A stretch of DNA of 64,000 bases, from contig NW_025062479.1 of the NCBI RefSeq assembly GCF_000002995.4, forward strand, positions 2,191,721 to 2,255,720, written 5' to 3'. Every line of letters begins with the position of its first letter. Position 1 is the first letter of the stretch. The DNA comes from Brugia malayi (lineage: Eukaryota; Nematoda; Chromadorea; Rhabditida; Onchocercidae). Under the pieces are notes generated by a model. It was not told where the DNA came from, ran no database searches, and saw only the letters and a program-made list of their open reading frames with translations. Shown here in pieces: positions 38,001 to 50,350 of the stretch. Position numbers and translations under genes: made by a program.

Positions 38001-41000
38001 AAAATTTTGTAATGTGAATCCCATGTAGCAATAACAAATTGTCCAGAAGTTAAATCATCTGCTGTGAAAAACAATCGCATTGATCTCATTTTACCTAAAA
38101 ATTTTGTATCATATTTATTATTTCTCTAGCTTATATTAAAGTTGTTTTACCTAACAAAATAGTAATTGCATTTAATAGTTTATTTCAAATTCATTTTACC
38201 TAAAAAAAAAAAAAAAAAAGAAAATGCATTTATTAGTTTGTCTTAAATTCGTTTAATCTAAAAATTTTAACTGCATATAGTTAGTTAATTCTAATGATAT
38301 TCAAATATTATTTTATTCAATTATTATACCTAAATTAACAGAGAAAAGTGAAGCAGACAGTGTCTTCTGATGAAAAATTACACTTCTACCATTAACTGAT
38401 ACAGTTCCATTATCATCAAATTGGCTATCATTTTTCAACATCAAATTATGCGTTATTGCAAATTGTTCCGGTGTTATTTTGCATAAATGTTCACATTTAT
38501 TACGATATTGCTGTAGCATATTTAAATGCAATGCTGCAAAATGTTGAACAGATATTATTGAGAAAATAAACTTTGGAAAAAAATGGATTAAAGAAAAAGT
38601 AAAGTATGATAAATTGAACATTTTTCAATTAGCATGTTACTACTTTTTGGACTTGATTCCTTTCGACATTGATTTACATTTTGAAATTCAAAATCATCGG
38701 ATGATGAACTGCCGTGAATGAATTCTTCATCCTAAATTTACATAAACTTTTAATATGTAGGAAATTTTTGAAAAAACACTAATACTACTTATAAATTAAA
38801 TTGTGAAAAATTTTCTACTTTTTACTTTCGTAATTGACATTTCGAAATTTTCAAAAAAAGAAAAAAAATTGTTATCTTCAAAATTTTCTTAAATATGAAA
38901 AAATAGATGTAATTTAAATAATGAAAAATAGATGTAATTTTCAGTAATCTTAGCCACTATTATTAGTAGCATACCCTATCGGAAAATTCATCAGCACCAG
39001 ATGTTGTTGCTGAACTGCTGTCTGTGTCCTAGAAAATTTTTACTTAAATTTTGATTGAAAATTGTGATCTAACTAAAATTTAATCAACAAAATATTCATA
39101 AAATAGCAAATAATAGAGCAGTTCAAGTTCTTTCCTGATAAGAAAAATGATGTAGAACTAAATTAGAGAACTAAACAACAATAACATTGGAGATTGGATA
39201 AATTATTATTAATAAAGAAAAAAAAAAGAAAAGGAATGTGTAATTTAGAAATCTCGAGAATAAATTGCTATTGTCTTAAATACTAATATGTGTATACTTT
39301 ATTTGCTCACCTTTTCATCAATTGAAGAAGAATCAACCGGTGTATTTGGTATCACATTGATTGTTGGAACATTTAAATTTTCCGAATTTTCCTTAATTCA
39401 TGAAATGTTTCAGAAAAAGAAAAAAAAAATATTAAATGAAAAAAAAAAAAGAACAATTTTAGAAATAGTTTGAGAAGAAAAAAAATAAATGATGAGTTAT
39501 TTTTAGCAATAAATTTTATTAAGAACAAGAAAATTGATTATGTACAAAATTATTCGATAGAATTTATATCATACTTTTCATGTTATTAAATGGAAGCAAA
39601 TTGAGAAATTTCTTATTTATACGATAGATCAATCATTAAGCAAAAGTTGGAAAGTTAATAAAATGAAATCAAAAAAAAAAAAAAAATTGGAAAATAGAAT
39701 TAAATGATAAAAAAAAATTTATTACAGAATATGATCAACAGTTTATCGATTTTGAAAGCATTCAATATATGACATTTTTTTTTCGACAAAAAAATAGATA
39801 TGAAAATTGATTCAGAAACCACTAAATTGCTAATTCGCCTTTTTTTTTTGTCCTAAGTCTAAGAAAATAAAAAATTAGTATGAAAATGGAGAAAATAAAT
39901 TATTGATGAATGAACGAAAGTATATCCAAATTTCTTTCCCCTATAATTATGGAAAAGGCTAATGAAGAATGCATAAAATAATGAAACTTCAGTTGAGAAC
40001 GATGACATCATTGTGTCAGTATATTTCGAGTGTTTTTGAAAAGTTAAAATTTACAAATTTAGAAAATACCGATGACATGAATAAATCTGGCCTTCGTTTC
40101 ATAGAAGTTACTGTTATCATATCACCATTCATTTCAACGTTAATATCATTTTCACTTGTTGGACTCTAGAACAAAATAGATCATAAAATTGCTTCTCTTA
40201 AAAATTGTTTCAATCAATTTAGTTTCTTTTTTAAAACAAAAAAATGAAACTGAGCATGAAAACCATTGACAGGTAGCAAATAAAGGAAATTTAAAATTTT
40301 TAATGGTTAAATATTTCAAAAATTACTTATTATGCTTTTCAGTTTTTAATGAGAAAAACAAAAAATAATTGATGATAAGGAAAACAAAAAAAAAGTATCA
40401 AAAATTTACACGCTCATCATTTGTATCAGTCTCCGTTTTATCATCATTATCATCTTCATCGTCATTATCATCGTTCTTATTATCAGTATCATCGTTATCA
40501 TCGCTATCATCATCATCATCTTCATCTTTACCATTACTAACACTCTGTACATACATTCGTAGCTCAAAATTTTCTCCATTTAAAATATGAAAAGTAACAC
40601 TTCAAAAAATATTATAATTTAGATATGCTTTAAACAATTCATTATTAAATTAATAAAATTATCTTAACTATTAAATTTATTACAAATTTTTAAGAAATAC
40701 AAAAGTTTTTTAAAAATTTGTACAACTTTTTTCAAATGTTACTTAATAAAATTGAAATAATATCTGAGCAATACTTTTTGACAAACCTGTTTATTGATAT
40801 TTCGAAATTTTGTTTGCTTATCAACAACAGTTTGGTTTTTTTGTGATACGCTTCGAATACTGTAATTAAGCATAGCTAATATTAATTTTTCAGTTATGAA
40901 AGGAAGAAATTTTTAAAGTCAATCACAAATGTTACCTTCTCGGATTTTTTTCAAGAGTTGCATTAGGTAACCATTGTAAGATAAGTGTTACTCCTAGTAT

Positions 41001-41768
41001 ATCATCACTTTGACATTGTAAAGTTAGGTAACCAGGAATGTGCTCTATGGAATCATCGGTATCCTACAATTTGTCAACAGTTATTAGCACTGTATTGAAA
41101 ATATTGTAAATATAAATATATCAAATTTATCATAAATAAATACCTTATGATCACTTTTACTAACATCATGAATGCAAACATTATTTTTTGAATAAACAAT
41201 ATCACCATCTTGACCAATAAATGTATTATTTAGACCTAAAAATTGTTGAATAAATTTTTATCATAAAAATTCCTTTATTTGTAATAAATTTATTAATTTC
41301 ATCAAATTTTAAAAATTTTTGAGTTTTTAATAAAATGACGTATAGTTTTGATAAAAATATTAAATGACGTCAATTTACCCAGCTTAAATTTAATATCCGA
41401 TAATATTTTTTAAGAAGATAATTAATACTTACATATTCTAGAAATATTACAACACTAATTAGGGATAATTATTCGCTCTACACAGAATTAAATCATATAT
41501 TTGACATGCAAAATTATATTACACAAATGTTATTCATGTTTTTAATTAATTTTAAGTTTTTGCATTGTAATTCAATAATAGATTAGTAGAATAATATTAT
41601 AATTTCAAAATCACAATAATTGATAAATTTTAATTTTTCATACATTTTCCTGAAAAATTACACCCTATTTTTTGGCAGAATTTTAATTAGATAGAAATGA
41701 TGAAAGAAACCTCGGAAGCTATTCAATGCTCCATGTGCTTTTCTAAGAAATTCACTTAAAGTTGGCAT
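35057..41768 (-). CDS. TBC1D16: TBC1D16-like Rab GTPase-activating protein, complete
   Basis: The protein should speed GTP hydrolysis on a Rab; vertebrate TBC1D16 acts on Rab4A in endosome recycling. Exons: 41711-41768, 41144-41235, 40936-41063, 40787-40859, 40410-40544, 40070-40165, 39311-39391, 38975-39028, 38641-38731, 38330-38533, 37919-38094, 37497-37664, 37245-37393, 36801-36926, 36496-36691, 36018-36137, 35704-35910 and 35057-35224. They give 773 residues, close to the human length (about 767). Landmarks shared with TBC1D16 are DGDIVYSKNNVC near residues 30-41, HIPGYLTL, RLFFTADDLTSGQFV, FHHGGLDKL, and the TBC domain from about 453. The Arg finger IIKDVIR (R524) and Gln finger YIQ (Q561) are present, so it should be catalytic. 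Exons 4-9 encode an acidic, Ser/Asn-rich linker. Least certain are the starts of exon 5 (a CAG or an upstream GAG acceptor) and exon 7 (weak acceptor). TAA is at 35059-35057. Confidence 0.93.
36159..36190 (+). repeat. (GA)n microsatellite in TBC intron
   Basis: A GA run with GGC and GGG interruptions, immediately upstream in transcript sense of the NYLREL exon acceptor. Confidence 0.9.
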
Positions 41769-42580
41769 AATTTTAAATTATATTTTCAAGCAAATCATTG
41801 AGAAATATGTAACATATCTGTAAAATAGCACAAAGATCAATAAAACAATAACAACAAAAACAATAACAACAATATAATATGGAAAAAATTCTTCAACATT
41901 CAATTCATATCATACAATTTTTAAGCATTTAAAATAAAACAACACAAATTTATAATTGTTATATGAAAGAAGAGAGGAAACGATAGATATTTTAAGCATA
42001 TTCGATAGTCCTAAGTGATATGATGACGGTGGCAGTGGTTTTAAGTCATTCATTACTCATTGATATGATTGAAGAAATTTATGAAAGCGAACGATTAGTG
42101 TGGATAATAAAGATGTAACAATTGTTGAGTTGAAATTTCAATTAATAATTAAAGGAAAACAAAATTTGTTATTTTTGTATCTAATTCAAATAATCTTGAA
42201 ATATTCTCCTCTTACTAGTATTTTGAATAAAGTTTCAAAAATTTTTCCTCGTTTTTTCTTTTCTGTGAAGAATTATTAAAAATTATTGATTATATTAATC
42301 AATTTAAAATTGTTTGAAATTAACAATTTAAAACATGAAAAATATTGAAATAAAATACTAAAAAATATATATAATGCCAAATATAAAATATTTAAAATCA
42401 AAAAAAAAAAAAAGTATAATGTTAAGCAAAAGTTAAAATAAAATATATGTAAATTTGAAATTACCAATTTAAAATACAATCAAAGATTGATTAAAAAGAA
42501 AAGATTAAAAAAGAAAAAGGAAAACATTTTGCTTTCATTTATTTATTCGTTCGTTTTTCTTTTTTTACATAAATACAAGA

Positions 42581-42606
42581 AAGAGAGAGGGAGAGAGAGA
42601 GAGAGA
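42581..42606 (+). repeat. (GA)n microsatellite
   Basis: A GA run just downstream in transcript sense of the alternative TBC first exon. Confidence 0.92.
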
Positions 42607-42649
42607 CTAGAAGAATTTAAAAAATGGAAAGTTTAAAATATATATGTAC

Positions 42650-42701
42650 CCAAATCTTCATATATACTACAACAACGACGAATACATTCGAAACATTTCA
42701 T
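42650..42701 (-). CDS. alternative first exon candidate of the TBC1D16-like gene
   Basis: An ATG at 42701-42699 opens MKCFECIRRCCSIYEDL, followed by one G and a GTACAT donor. The one-base overhang fits the two-base start of TBC exon 2 (41235), exactly as the main first exon does. In-frame sequence is open for 14 more codons upstream. The five cysteines near the N terminus could be palmitoylated, which would tether this isoform to membranes; that is inference. GA microsatellites flank the exon on both sides. Confidence 0.5.
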
Positions 42702-42776
42702 GAGAATGCATTTTCTTTCAAAATCAATATTCAAAATGGATGGCAGTTATTTACAACATCTGTTTAAATGAAGGGA

Positions 42777-42810
42777 AAAAAGAGAGAAAGGGGAAGAGAG
42801 AGGGAGAAAG

Positions 42811-42842
<32 letters not shown>
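42777..42842 (+). repeat. (GA)n-rich purine tract
   Basis: The last 29 bases are a pure GA run; the rest is interrupted GA/AAG. It sits just upstream in transcript sense of the alternative TBC first exon. GA/CT tracts are common in invertebrate promoters, so a regulatory role is conceivable. Confidence 0.9.
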
Positions 42843-42845
<3 letters not shown>

Positions 42846-42978
42846 TTTATAAAGATGAAAAGAAGAAAATGACATATGAATGGTCAATATCGAAAATATA
42901 CTGAACGCTACTAGCTTTTCATTTCTGCGTATTTTTATTTTCAAGCGAAAGAAATACTTTTTTAATATTTTTATTTTT

Positions 42979-42982
<4 letters not shown>

Positions 42983-43009
<27 letters not shown>
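42983..43009 (+). repeat. (TA)n microsatellite
   Basis: A pure TA run followed within 20 bases by an AAT/ATA trinucleotide array (43028-43062). Confidence 0.95.
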
Positions 43010-44264
43010 CATCAAATTCAGTACTACTATAATAATAATAATGACAATAATAATAATAATATCATAAAATAAATGATATGAAAAAATGTAGTTGAACTTC
43101 AAACGAATGAAAAATTTGTAAATTATTGTTAAAATGATTAGAACAAAATGATGAAGAAAAAAAAAAGAAAGTAAACGCTCTTTTATTATGCATTTGCAAT
43201 TTAATTTAAATTATATATTATTCTTACCTATAATATTACTACATAAAAAAAGGAAAGAAATTGATTTGAAATTTCAAAATATTTCAATTCAATGAGAAAT
43301 GAATAATTTATTTTTTATTCTGTTGTCTTTTCATTTTGTGCATTGTAAAAGAGAATATTTCACTGTACAAAGTTTAATTAAAAATTAATAAAAAAAAGTG
43401 ATGGAGAAAGAATTTTCCTTTTCCAGTAAAATTTTATTTGACGCACCAAAATATATTATTTGAAAATGGCAAACGACAAATTCATTGTTGACATATTGCA
43501 CTTTTGTCATGTTACACTTTTTTTTTTTTTTTTTGTTGTCATTGAATAAATGAATGAATAAGTGTCATCAAAATGATATCATAGAGAAAATGATGTTCAA
43601 TTCAATTGCACATTGATAAATGATAAGTTTACATTTATCAGATAATCCATATTTATAATTTCAATAATAATAATAATAATAAATAAAAATAAAAGACGCC
43701 AGCAAGAAGAATTCAACACCATCATGGATATTTTCATAAAGATACTATAAATTAAATTGAATTATGTTTGATTAAGCAATTTTATCAGTGGCTTTGAAGC
43801 AGATTAATTAAACATTCCAAATTATTACTTATCATTTTATGTAAAATTTTTTTATCCATAAAAATGAAAATTTTTTATGTTCCATTTAAAATTAAAAAAA
43901 AAAAATTCTTTTAACATCAATCATTAAGCTATTTTTTTTTCTATTATCACAATATATTGTTATTTCAGTTTGATATATTCATAAATTAATTGTTCATTTT
44001 AAAAAAGGATACATAAAAAAAAAATTAAAATATATACAAAAAAAAAGAAAAAAAAAACAAATGAAAATAAAGGTAATAATCAATCAATAAATAATCATTT
44101 TAAAGAAAGAGGAACATTTAATTGAATTGCAAAAATATATAATGTTATGTAATGAACACTGCTATAATTATTATCATTACTATCACTACTATCACCACTT
44201 CAATAATATTTATTAGTATTTCATCGTTTCCAGTAATTGTAATCATTTTCATAAAATTTCAATA

Positions 44265-44333
44265 AAATTATAATACTGAATGAAGGCCTATATACTCGTT
44301 CAATATAAACGCCTCTTTTCAGTATTATAATTT
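44265..44333 (+). ncRNA. miRNA-like hairpin candidate
   Basis: The arms 44265-44287 and 44311-44333 pair over about 23 positions: 16 perfect pairs at the base, then two mismatches and one G-U, then four perfect pairs (AGGC with GCCT). The loop is about 23 nt. Size, long stem and modest loop match a metazoan miRNA precursor. The 5' arm contains TAATACTG, the seed of the miR-8/200/236 family, but that family's mature strand normally lies in the 3' arm and the remainder does not match. AT-rich inverted repeats can also be chance or a small foldback. Strand is undetermined because the stem is nearly symmetrical. Confidence 0.35.
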
Positions 44334-46539
44334 AATAATATAAATAAAAATATTTGAAAAAGGTAAAGAATAAAAAAAAAAAGGAAGCAACTATAACAAA
44401 AAAAAACAGATATTTTGGTCTAAATAAAACATAACTTTGCATTTCTAATATATGTGTTAATAGAAAAATAATACCAATGCTTCAAATGTTATCGAAGGAT
44501 TTTTTTTTCTTTCAATTATAGCTTTTAGATAATAAATTATTAAAAAAATTTTTTTCTTCATCAATTAATATCTTTCTTTTTTTTCTTTTAATTATATCTT
44601 TCCTTTCTTTTTTAAATTAATTGAAAGAAGTATTTCTATAAATGTTGGAAATAAAAATGCATTCTTTAAAAAAAAGAAAAAACAAATGTTAAATTATAGT
44701 AATACATGAAACTATGTGATGTATGCATATATTGAGAGATATACAAATTCATTCTACAAGCAAATTAAAATGTTTGCTGCTATTTCTCCTTATATTAGTT
44801 CGTTTAATTTTATTTTTATTAAAAATCAAAAAACAAAATTCTTTCATATATAAAAATTTAGTAAGTTTTTTTTATTTGAATTAATTTTATTCCTATTAAC
44901 AATGTATGTTTGAAGCAAAATACTTGTTTATAATATTAAAAATATGAGAAACTTTATTTAAATTTCTACATTTTAAATAATAACATCTGTTTTAATTAAA
45001 TTTCTGGAAATAACGAAGTAAATAGAAATTGAAGATGATAAATTGAATAGAAGGAAGTATGATCTAATTTAAAATATACTGCAATAAAGCTATAAGTTTT
45101 ACTTTCTTATCTTTCCACTTAGAATTTTTTTTTTGAATCTAGTAATAATGAGTGAATTTAATAATATTAATATTAATTTAACAATATTGAAAAATTTAAT
45201 AATATATTTACTAAAAGCTTGATTGTTTAGCAGTTATTGCATTATCAGAGATACTAATTAGTTATAAAGGTTTCTATAGTAATGCCATTTTATTGTTCAA
45301 TAATTTAGTTGTTATATCGAATTAATCTTATGTTTGATTTTTTTACAAAATTTTCATGAAAGCATCAAATGAAAGAGAAAAGAGGAAGTTTAAATGTGTA
45401 ATTGTTTAAATATCTGCACTAAATAAAATAAAATTGAGAAGATGAAGGCAGAAATGATAAAACAAAAAAAAAAAAAAAAAAAAGAAAGAAATGGTCTATT
45501 AGTTGTCTTAAAATTTAAAATTGTATTTTATCACTTTAAATACGAATTATATTCATCTTTTTTGAAGTTTTCATTGTATCTCATACTTTTCAAATAATCT
45601 TTTCAGATCTTTTAACGCGAAAAATCATTTTTATTAAACTACTTTCTCTTTAATTTAATTAATTTTTAATCATTTTATTTATTTAAATCAGAAAAAAGAA
45701 ACAAAATTTTAGTACATTTTTGCCTTTATTTGTTAAAAAATAATATTATGCTCTATTGGTTAAATATATATATCATTTCATTTCTTTTTTTTTGTTATCT
45801 TATTATCATATTATGATTTCTCTCACTTAGAATAATAATAGTGAAATTTCTCATTCAAATTGTAGGGCATTCAACTTTCCGAAAGTCATTCCTTTTATGA
45901 AATGTTATTTATATATTTTAGCGAATTAATTTTTGATTTTGCTAATAGATGACGTAGGTAAGACAAAGACAAATAAATCTTTTTTCCTATTTAAATATAG
46001 GGAAAAATGATTTTGATATACAAACAATCAGTTAAGATGTTAAAATCATAAGGTAATAATTGATGCTAATTATAGAAAAGCATACTAATTAATCGAACTT
46101 TCCTTTGCAGTTATTCGAAAACAAAAAATTAAATTTAAAATCTTTCTTATTACTACTGTTACTATTGTTATTGTCATAATTGTCTCATTTGTATTGTTTA
46201 CTTTCAGTTTATTGGTGTTGACTTTTACTTTTAACTTTTTTTTTTTTGAAGATGAAAAGTAACTCATGAAAAAGAGCTTGGAATTGACTAATGAAGCTAT
46301 CAAAGAAAAAGAAAGTTTAAGAAATGTAACAATTGAAATTTAAATTCAAAAAATTGCAACTTTTTTTTCAATTTCTTAAAGAAAAATTTTAACACTAATG
46401 CTATAATAGTACTTCATTCATAAAACTGTCTGACATAATCATAATTAGATGTATAATAATGAATTATTTTTTGTTTACTTATTTGATAACTTTTGAATGA
46501 AGAGTAACATTTTCTATATTACCAATATTTGTGACACTA

Positions 46540-46567
46540 TTTATTATTATTATTATTATTATTATTA
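46540..46567 (+). repeat. (ATT)n array
   Basis: About nine pure ATT units. Confidence 0.92.
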
Positions 46568-48059
46568 ACTTAAAAACAACTAAATGTAATCATGTATTCA
46601 ATGGTAAGATATCAAATGCAAAATTCGGGAAAATTTTCTTATGAAACATTATGAAATTTCATTTGAATGTAATTATGTTTTATAGATAATTTAAATAATT
46701 AAAAAAAAATATTTTGCACAACAAAAACTTTCTTGTAAGCAATTAGAAATTAAAAAATAATAATAATAAGGAACTTTGAAATTAAATAAAATTAAATCGA
46801 AACTATTTGCAATATAGCAACTCATGTCATTCATGATATAAGCAATAATGGAAAAGTTATTTGCTTTCTCCGAAAAATATTGAATAGGCTTCTTTTTTCA
46901 AATTACTGAATTGAGTTTTTTTTTTTTTTTTTTTTTTCAAATTACTGATTTTATTGTTTTCTCATTTGCTTGTTATTACTATAAATTTATATAGCATAAA
47001 AATTAAATTGGAATGCAAATTACCAAGCTAATTAATGGTATTTTCACTCAAATGATGTCATTTGTTATAAAGGAGCAAAATGTACACAGAAGAAAGATAT
47101 ATGACTACAAACAAGTACATTTGAAGCGTATAAAATTTTTGTAAGATTTAAAAATTTTTCGTGAAAAAAAACCTTTTTTTGCGAACCATAAAAAAATTCT
47201 AAAGAAATTAATTGATTTCTACAACGGAAAAAAATTTTTTTTTTAAAATTTCAGAAATTTTAAAAAGTTTTTGTAAAATTTTCCTCCGATTTTTGACAAA
47301 TTTCAGTATTACTTAAGTGGTAATAATTAATTTTCGCAATGGAAAAGAAATCAAACGATAATCCAAAGCAGAAAAAAAAAAACCAAAAAACAAAACCAAA
47401 CTGGAGGAAAAAAAATAAAAAAATATTAAACTTTTATAGGATTAAATTTTGAATTATATTGTTACAAATGAGATACATAAAGAATATATCATTTCCAATA
47501 TGAGTATCGAATTATAAATAAACGATTAAATTTCCAATTCTGTGCCAAAATAATGAGTTTTATAAAATTAGCATTTTGCTATATTTAACTGGCAACTAAA
47601 TCAATTTGAAAATTTTTTCTCGTTTACTCAATGCTTTTGTTGACTTTTTTAGATTATAGAATTAATAATTAAAAGAATTCATTTAATCATTTATGTCTCA
47701 AACTTTTGATAATATTATTGCAGTTATAGTAATAGTATTATATGTGCTAAAAAAATTTTTTTTTTAATTCCCAAGATTTATGTAAGTTTTTCGAATTTTT
47801 TAATGAAAATTCTCTAATATATATTAAATTTTGTTTTACCAAAAATAAGTGTAACAATTCTATTGCATACAATTTTCCTCCATTATAAAAATAAAAAGAA
47901 AGAAAAATTAAAAGGAAACGTATTTCAGCTTTATGTTATTGATCAAAATACTAAATTTGTAAATTTTAAATTTATTTAGGTTTTATATTTTTATCTTTCA
48001 AATACAGTCATTAGTACGTTGCATTGGGCAAACGTTACACTTGTTTTTGCGTAGAATGG

Positions 48060-48235
48060 AGTTCTTGAAGTTTTATTTATTTATTTATTTATTATTATTA
48101 TTATTATTACTATTATCATCTATTGTTATTATTCATTATTTTTGTTATCTATCATTTTTATTAATTATTCAATATTATTTTTACTGTCATTGTTATTGTT
48201 TATCATTATGTTGGTATTACTATTGTTGTTGATGG
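48060..48235 (+). repeat. (ATT)-rich array with ATC/GTT variants
   Basis: It starts as TTTA tetranucleotides, becomes pure ATT and then decays. Leu/Tyr-rich frames here are artefacts. Confidence 0.8.
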
Positions 48236-48420
48236 TATAAACAGCAGAAGCATGAACAAAATAGAAAAAAAATGTCAAGAATGTTATCAATTATGTTTTT
48301 TAAATTTGCTTTCAAATATTTATTTAAGTGAATTAAAACCTTTCGTATAAAACAAAAGACTGCAAAAGTTAAGCATATATGTAAGGTATATTTTTGTAGC
48401 ATTTTTTTGAATTTAAACTT

Positions 48421-48540
48421 TCAAATTATTGAGTGATCGAAATACGACGAATAATTTGGCATCATAGCAAGCAAAAATAGATATAGCACAATAGTATCAT
48501 CCTGGGGACATTGATATGCAAAAGTTGAGAATGACTGGTA
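48421..48540 (-). pseudogene. exon-like diverged copy of TBC penultimate exon, tentative
   Basis: After a clean acceptor (TTTAATCTTTAG) the minus strand is open for 39 codons to TGA, beginning YQSFSTFAYQCPQDD. The stretch QCPQDDTIVLYLFLLAM aligns without gaps and in frame with QCLPNDEILLYFSSLAM of the TBC exon at 35704-35910. By eye this is 9 of 17 residues and about two thirds of 51 bases. After that the similarity ends and a stop follows. It may be a decayed duplicate of part of the TBC gene, the last exon of a paralogue, or chance in AT-rich DNA. No other TBC-like exon was found nearby. Confidence 0.3.
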
Positions 48541-49446
48541 CTAAAGATTAAAATTTTAATAATCTAAAAAGGTTTTCATAAAATAGTGCAGTTTTTTTTT
48601 ACACATCTTTGTTTGAATTTCTTTCTTTTTCTTATCATTTTATTTAAAATCGTTTTTTTATGAAACAAAAAAAAAAAAAATCACAAAAAAATATAGATTT
48701 CATTAATTGACAAAATCAATTATTTGCATTAATCATTTTGCTCATTTTGATTTTATCTTGCATCATTTGAGATCAAGTCAATAAATCTCGTTTGAGCAAA
48801 TGTTCTTGTCTGAAAAAAAAAGATTTTCTTTCTTTTTCTTCAAATTTTAAATAATCAGTTTATCAGTTAAATGGATGGATAAGGACTGATTAGAAGTAAA
48901 ATGAGTAAACATCATCTATCCACACATAAATACAAATATATATGTATGTATACAAAGTTCATCGAACCTTATTTGATTCTGTTTAAAATTATTTTTTGTT
49001 TAAAATGATTGAGCGTTAAATAAACAGCGTTCATTCTGCCTTTTTTCATTCTTTATGCTTGCCACATTTAATCAAATTTCGCTGAAATCAGAATATATTT
49101 TTTTTTTTTCTTATTTCTTTGAATTCTCCAAATAGCGACCAGTAGTGAAACTTACTTTATTTAAACTATATGTTAAGATTTATCATTTCAAGAGTTTTTT
49201 TTTTTTGTTTTAAATTCAATAATGAACGATAATGTTAAAAGCTCAATAGCTCAAGATTTATATTTTGAGCTTTTCCATATAAATTGTTAACTAAATAGAT
49301 TTACTTTCGTTCTCTTTCTTCTTTCACTGTAAAAAACAGGCAAATATTTTTTTCTCAGTCATTAAAATTATAATTGACATTTTTCGATTAAAACTATTAT
49401 CCAGTGTAACGATATCACAACAATTTAGAATGAAACTTTGATATGC

Positions 49447-49473
49447 ATCAATCAATCAATCAATTAATCAATC
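49447..49473 (+). repeat. (CAAT)n tetranucleotide repeat
   Basis: Five to six CAAT-type units with one TAAT variant. Confidence 0.85.
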
Positions 49474-49789
49474 ATATCGATGATTTAAAATTATATTAAG
49501 GAAATTTAAAAAATCTAATTAACAAGGAATAATAGTAGATGAATCATTCATTTTCATCATATAACTAGCTAAATATAAACATTGTTGTGTTATTAAAAGT
49601 TAATTTAGTGATTATTGATAATGAATGATCAGTAAATGGACTGGAATTTCATACTTTATGAAAAGTGAAAAAGGAAAGAGAACGAAAAAAAAGTAAGTAA
49701 AAATCATTTCTAATGGATGGTAATTAGTTGTGTATAATAGTAGTAGTAGTAGGATAAAATTGTATATTTGATTGTTTGAAAATTGTCGT

Positions 49790-50060
49790 TTTTTTTTTAT
49801 TATACACTTTTCGCTTCTTTTTTCTTTTTCCTTCTTCCCCTCTCCCTTTCTCCCTCCCTCTCGCCTTTCCCTTTCATTTTTTTTTTTTTGTCAGAGAAAT
49901 TTATTTTTAGCTGCTTTATGTACAAAATTCCCGATCACATTTCTCTCATTTGGAAACCACTGGAAACAAACTTTTTCTTCTCTTATTTTTCTCTTTCCCT
50001 CTCTTGTCCTCTTTCTCTCTCCCTCCCTCTTTCATTCTTTCTCACTTCAAAATTTCACTA
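49790..50060 (+). repeat. polypyrimidine-biased tract
   Basis: About 270 bases strongly biased to C and T on the plus strand (TTTCTC, CCCTCTC, TCTCTC). The bias removes stop codons, which explains the 144-codon open frame here. A stretch near 49896-49975 has normal composition. Confidence 0.8.
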
Positions 50061-50282
50061 TTGAATTTTTCAAGAAAAAGAAAAAATTTCATCTCAAACA
50101 AATCACATTACCATTAATTGCATTCATTTATTGCTGTTGCTATCATCAACCGAAATTGTTTGTAAAATTTACTTTTTGTTTTTTCCTTGTTTTCAGTTTT
50201 TCATAAAATTTGTTGAAATATTAGTTTTGTTTTTAAAATTTACAATAATATTTTTGAATAATACAATAATATAGATAAGTGA

Positions 50283-50350
50283 AGGACTAGTAATAATTAT
50301 TAATAATAATAACAATGGTAAAAATACTAATAATAATAATAATAAATAAT
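50283..50350 (+). repeat. (AAT)n-rich array
   Basis: AAT and TAA units with short interruptions. Confidence 0.8.

Noticed and set aside
49772..50206. Longest open frame in the window, 144 codons, plus strand
   Set aside because: It follows a C/T-biased tract that cannot easily form stops. The translation is Phe/Ser/Leu low complexity with no domain and no splice logic.
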